Assembly (NCBI GenBank): GCA_937920455.1
Contig: CALETX010000293.1
Coordinates: forward strand, 1 to 6,741
Length of the DNA: 6,741 nucleotides
Source of the DNA: an uncultured bacterium
GTDB lineage: Bacteria; Verrucomicrobiota; Kiritimatiellia; UBA8416; CALETX01
Direction: 5' to 3'
The position numbers and the translations under genes were made by a program. The notes under the pieces were generated by a model that saw nothing but the letters and a program-made list of their open reading frames with translations, searched no databases and had not been told where the DNA came from. This document shows, in pieces, positions 6,271 to 6,741 of the stretch; the first letter of the stretch is position 1, and each line of letters begins with the position of its first letter.

Positions 6271-6741
6271 TTGTTTGGAACACGGAAGGTACGTGGAATT
6301 CCTTATTTGGAGCTTATCCGGTACGCCAAGGCACATGGGATCAAGCCTGCGGCCAGGGAGTTTCATGTGACGGTGCCTGTTGTGCGCAAATGGGTGAGGA
6401 GATGGGTCCGGACTCTAAAGAGTCTGGCAGATCGTTCTCGGGCTCCCCATCGTCGTCCGGCATCCCAGGCGCAGCACCTGGTAAAACACGACTTACTGCC
6501 AATCAAGCTCGAGAGCGCTGACCGACCTGTGCAAGCCTGTTTGCTGAGCGCATATTGACTCATCTTCGAGCTTCCGAAGCAGAACTGACTCGGCGCTCAC
6601 ACATACCCGCCTGGCGGACGGGCAGGCCAAAGTGACGTGGAAACCTTCCACCGCATCATAGAACAGGAACTGTTCACCGTTGAACCATTCACCAACCGCC
6701 GTGACTTCCTTGCCAGGGTAACTACCTGTCAGGCCTTCTTC
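6271..6741 (+). pseudogene. Decayed transposase (helix-turn-helix plus rve integrase core), cut by the window edge
   Basis: Three collinear pieces of one transposase remain. Frame 1 from about 6271 to 6458 encodes the N-terminal helix-turn-helix: LELIRYAKAHGIKPAAREF, VVRKWVRRW, then LADRSRAPHRRP. Frame 3 at about 6528-6593 encodes ASLFAERILTHLRASEAEL, which resembles the rve-core segment just before the second catalytic aspartate. Frame 1 resumes at about 6595 with the QSDVETFHRIIEQELF and RRDFLARVTTCQAFF region near the end of the core. In-frame TGA codons at 6556-6558 and 6586-6588 separate the pieces. The stretch that should carry the first two DDE aspartates is missing and only the glutamate-containing segment remains, so the protein cannot be active. 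The start codon is unclear (TTG 6271 has no ribosome site) and no terminal inverted repeat is visible. Placement near the IS481/IS3-like rve transposases is from memory of the family. Confidence 0.78.
6606..6628. repeat. GC-rich nested palindrome inside the transposase remnant
   Basis: CCGCC-T-GGCGG at 6607-6617 is a perfect inverted repeat. A second pairing joins GCCTG (6609-6613) to CAGGC (6623-6627), and CCCG (6606-6609) can pair with CGGG (6619-6622). It stays in the coding frame as PPGGRAGQ before SDVETFH. It may be a small dispersed repeat or just the local codon choice for Pro-Pro-Gly-Gly. Confidence 0.4.

Overview
The window looks like chromosomal DNA from an anaerobic bacterium of the PVC superphylum, most likely Kiritimatiellota or Lentisphaerota. 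This is an inference with moderate confidence. It rests on a GntR-headed, LacI-like regulator coupled to a large secreted beta-helix protein with PKD and choice-of-anchor-Q-like segments, on a transposase type I associate with these phyla, and on a rubrerythrin, which is typical of anaerobes. Base composition is near 50% GC, and no rRNA or tRNA gene marks the taxon.

Layout: (1) Positions 1-132 hold the probable 3' end of a gene entering from the left. (2) About 36 bases later, in the same direction, comes a YihY/BrkB-type six-helix membrane protein fused to a C-terminal cyclic-nucleotide-binding domain (169-1422, +). (3) Convergent to it lies rubrerythrin (1554-2090, -), a diiron peroxide reductase with its own promoter-like sequence, an A9/T9 tract in its leader and a GTG start. 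(4) A two-gene minus-strand operon follows, read from right to left: a GntR/LacI chimeric regulator (4995-6176), whose stop overlaps by ATGA the start of a 921-residue exported beta-helix protein (2233-4998) built as helix module, PKD domain, helix module. A good sigma70-like promoter sits at 6228-6256. (5) Divergent from that promoter, at the right edge, is a decayed transposase (6271-6741, +). It keeps its N-terminal helix-turn-helix and C-terminal catalytic-domain end, but its middle is deleted and frame-shifted.

How the parts work together: the regulator and beta-helix gene form one translationally coupled unit, so a small ligand (a sugar, by analogy with AraR-type chimeras) probably controls a surface or secreted carbohydrate-related or adhesive protein. 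Rubrerythrin is a stand-alone oxidative-stress gene. The membrane protein's cNMP domain suggests a nucleotide-gated envelope function. I see no CRISPR array, toxin-antitoxin pair, phage genes or recognisable defence system. The least ordinary items are the BrkB-cNMP fusion and the sensor-plus-surface-protein operon.
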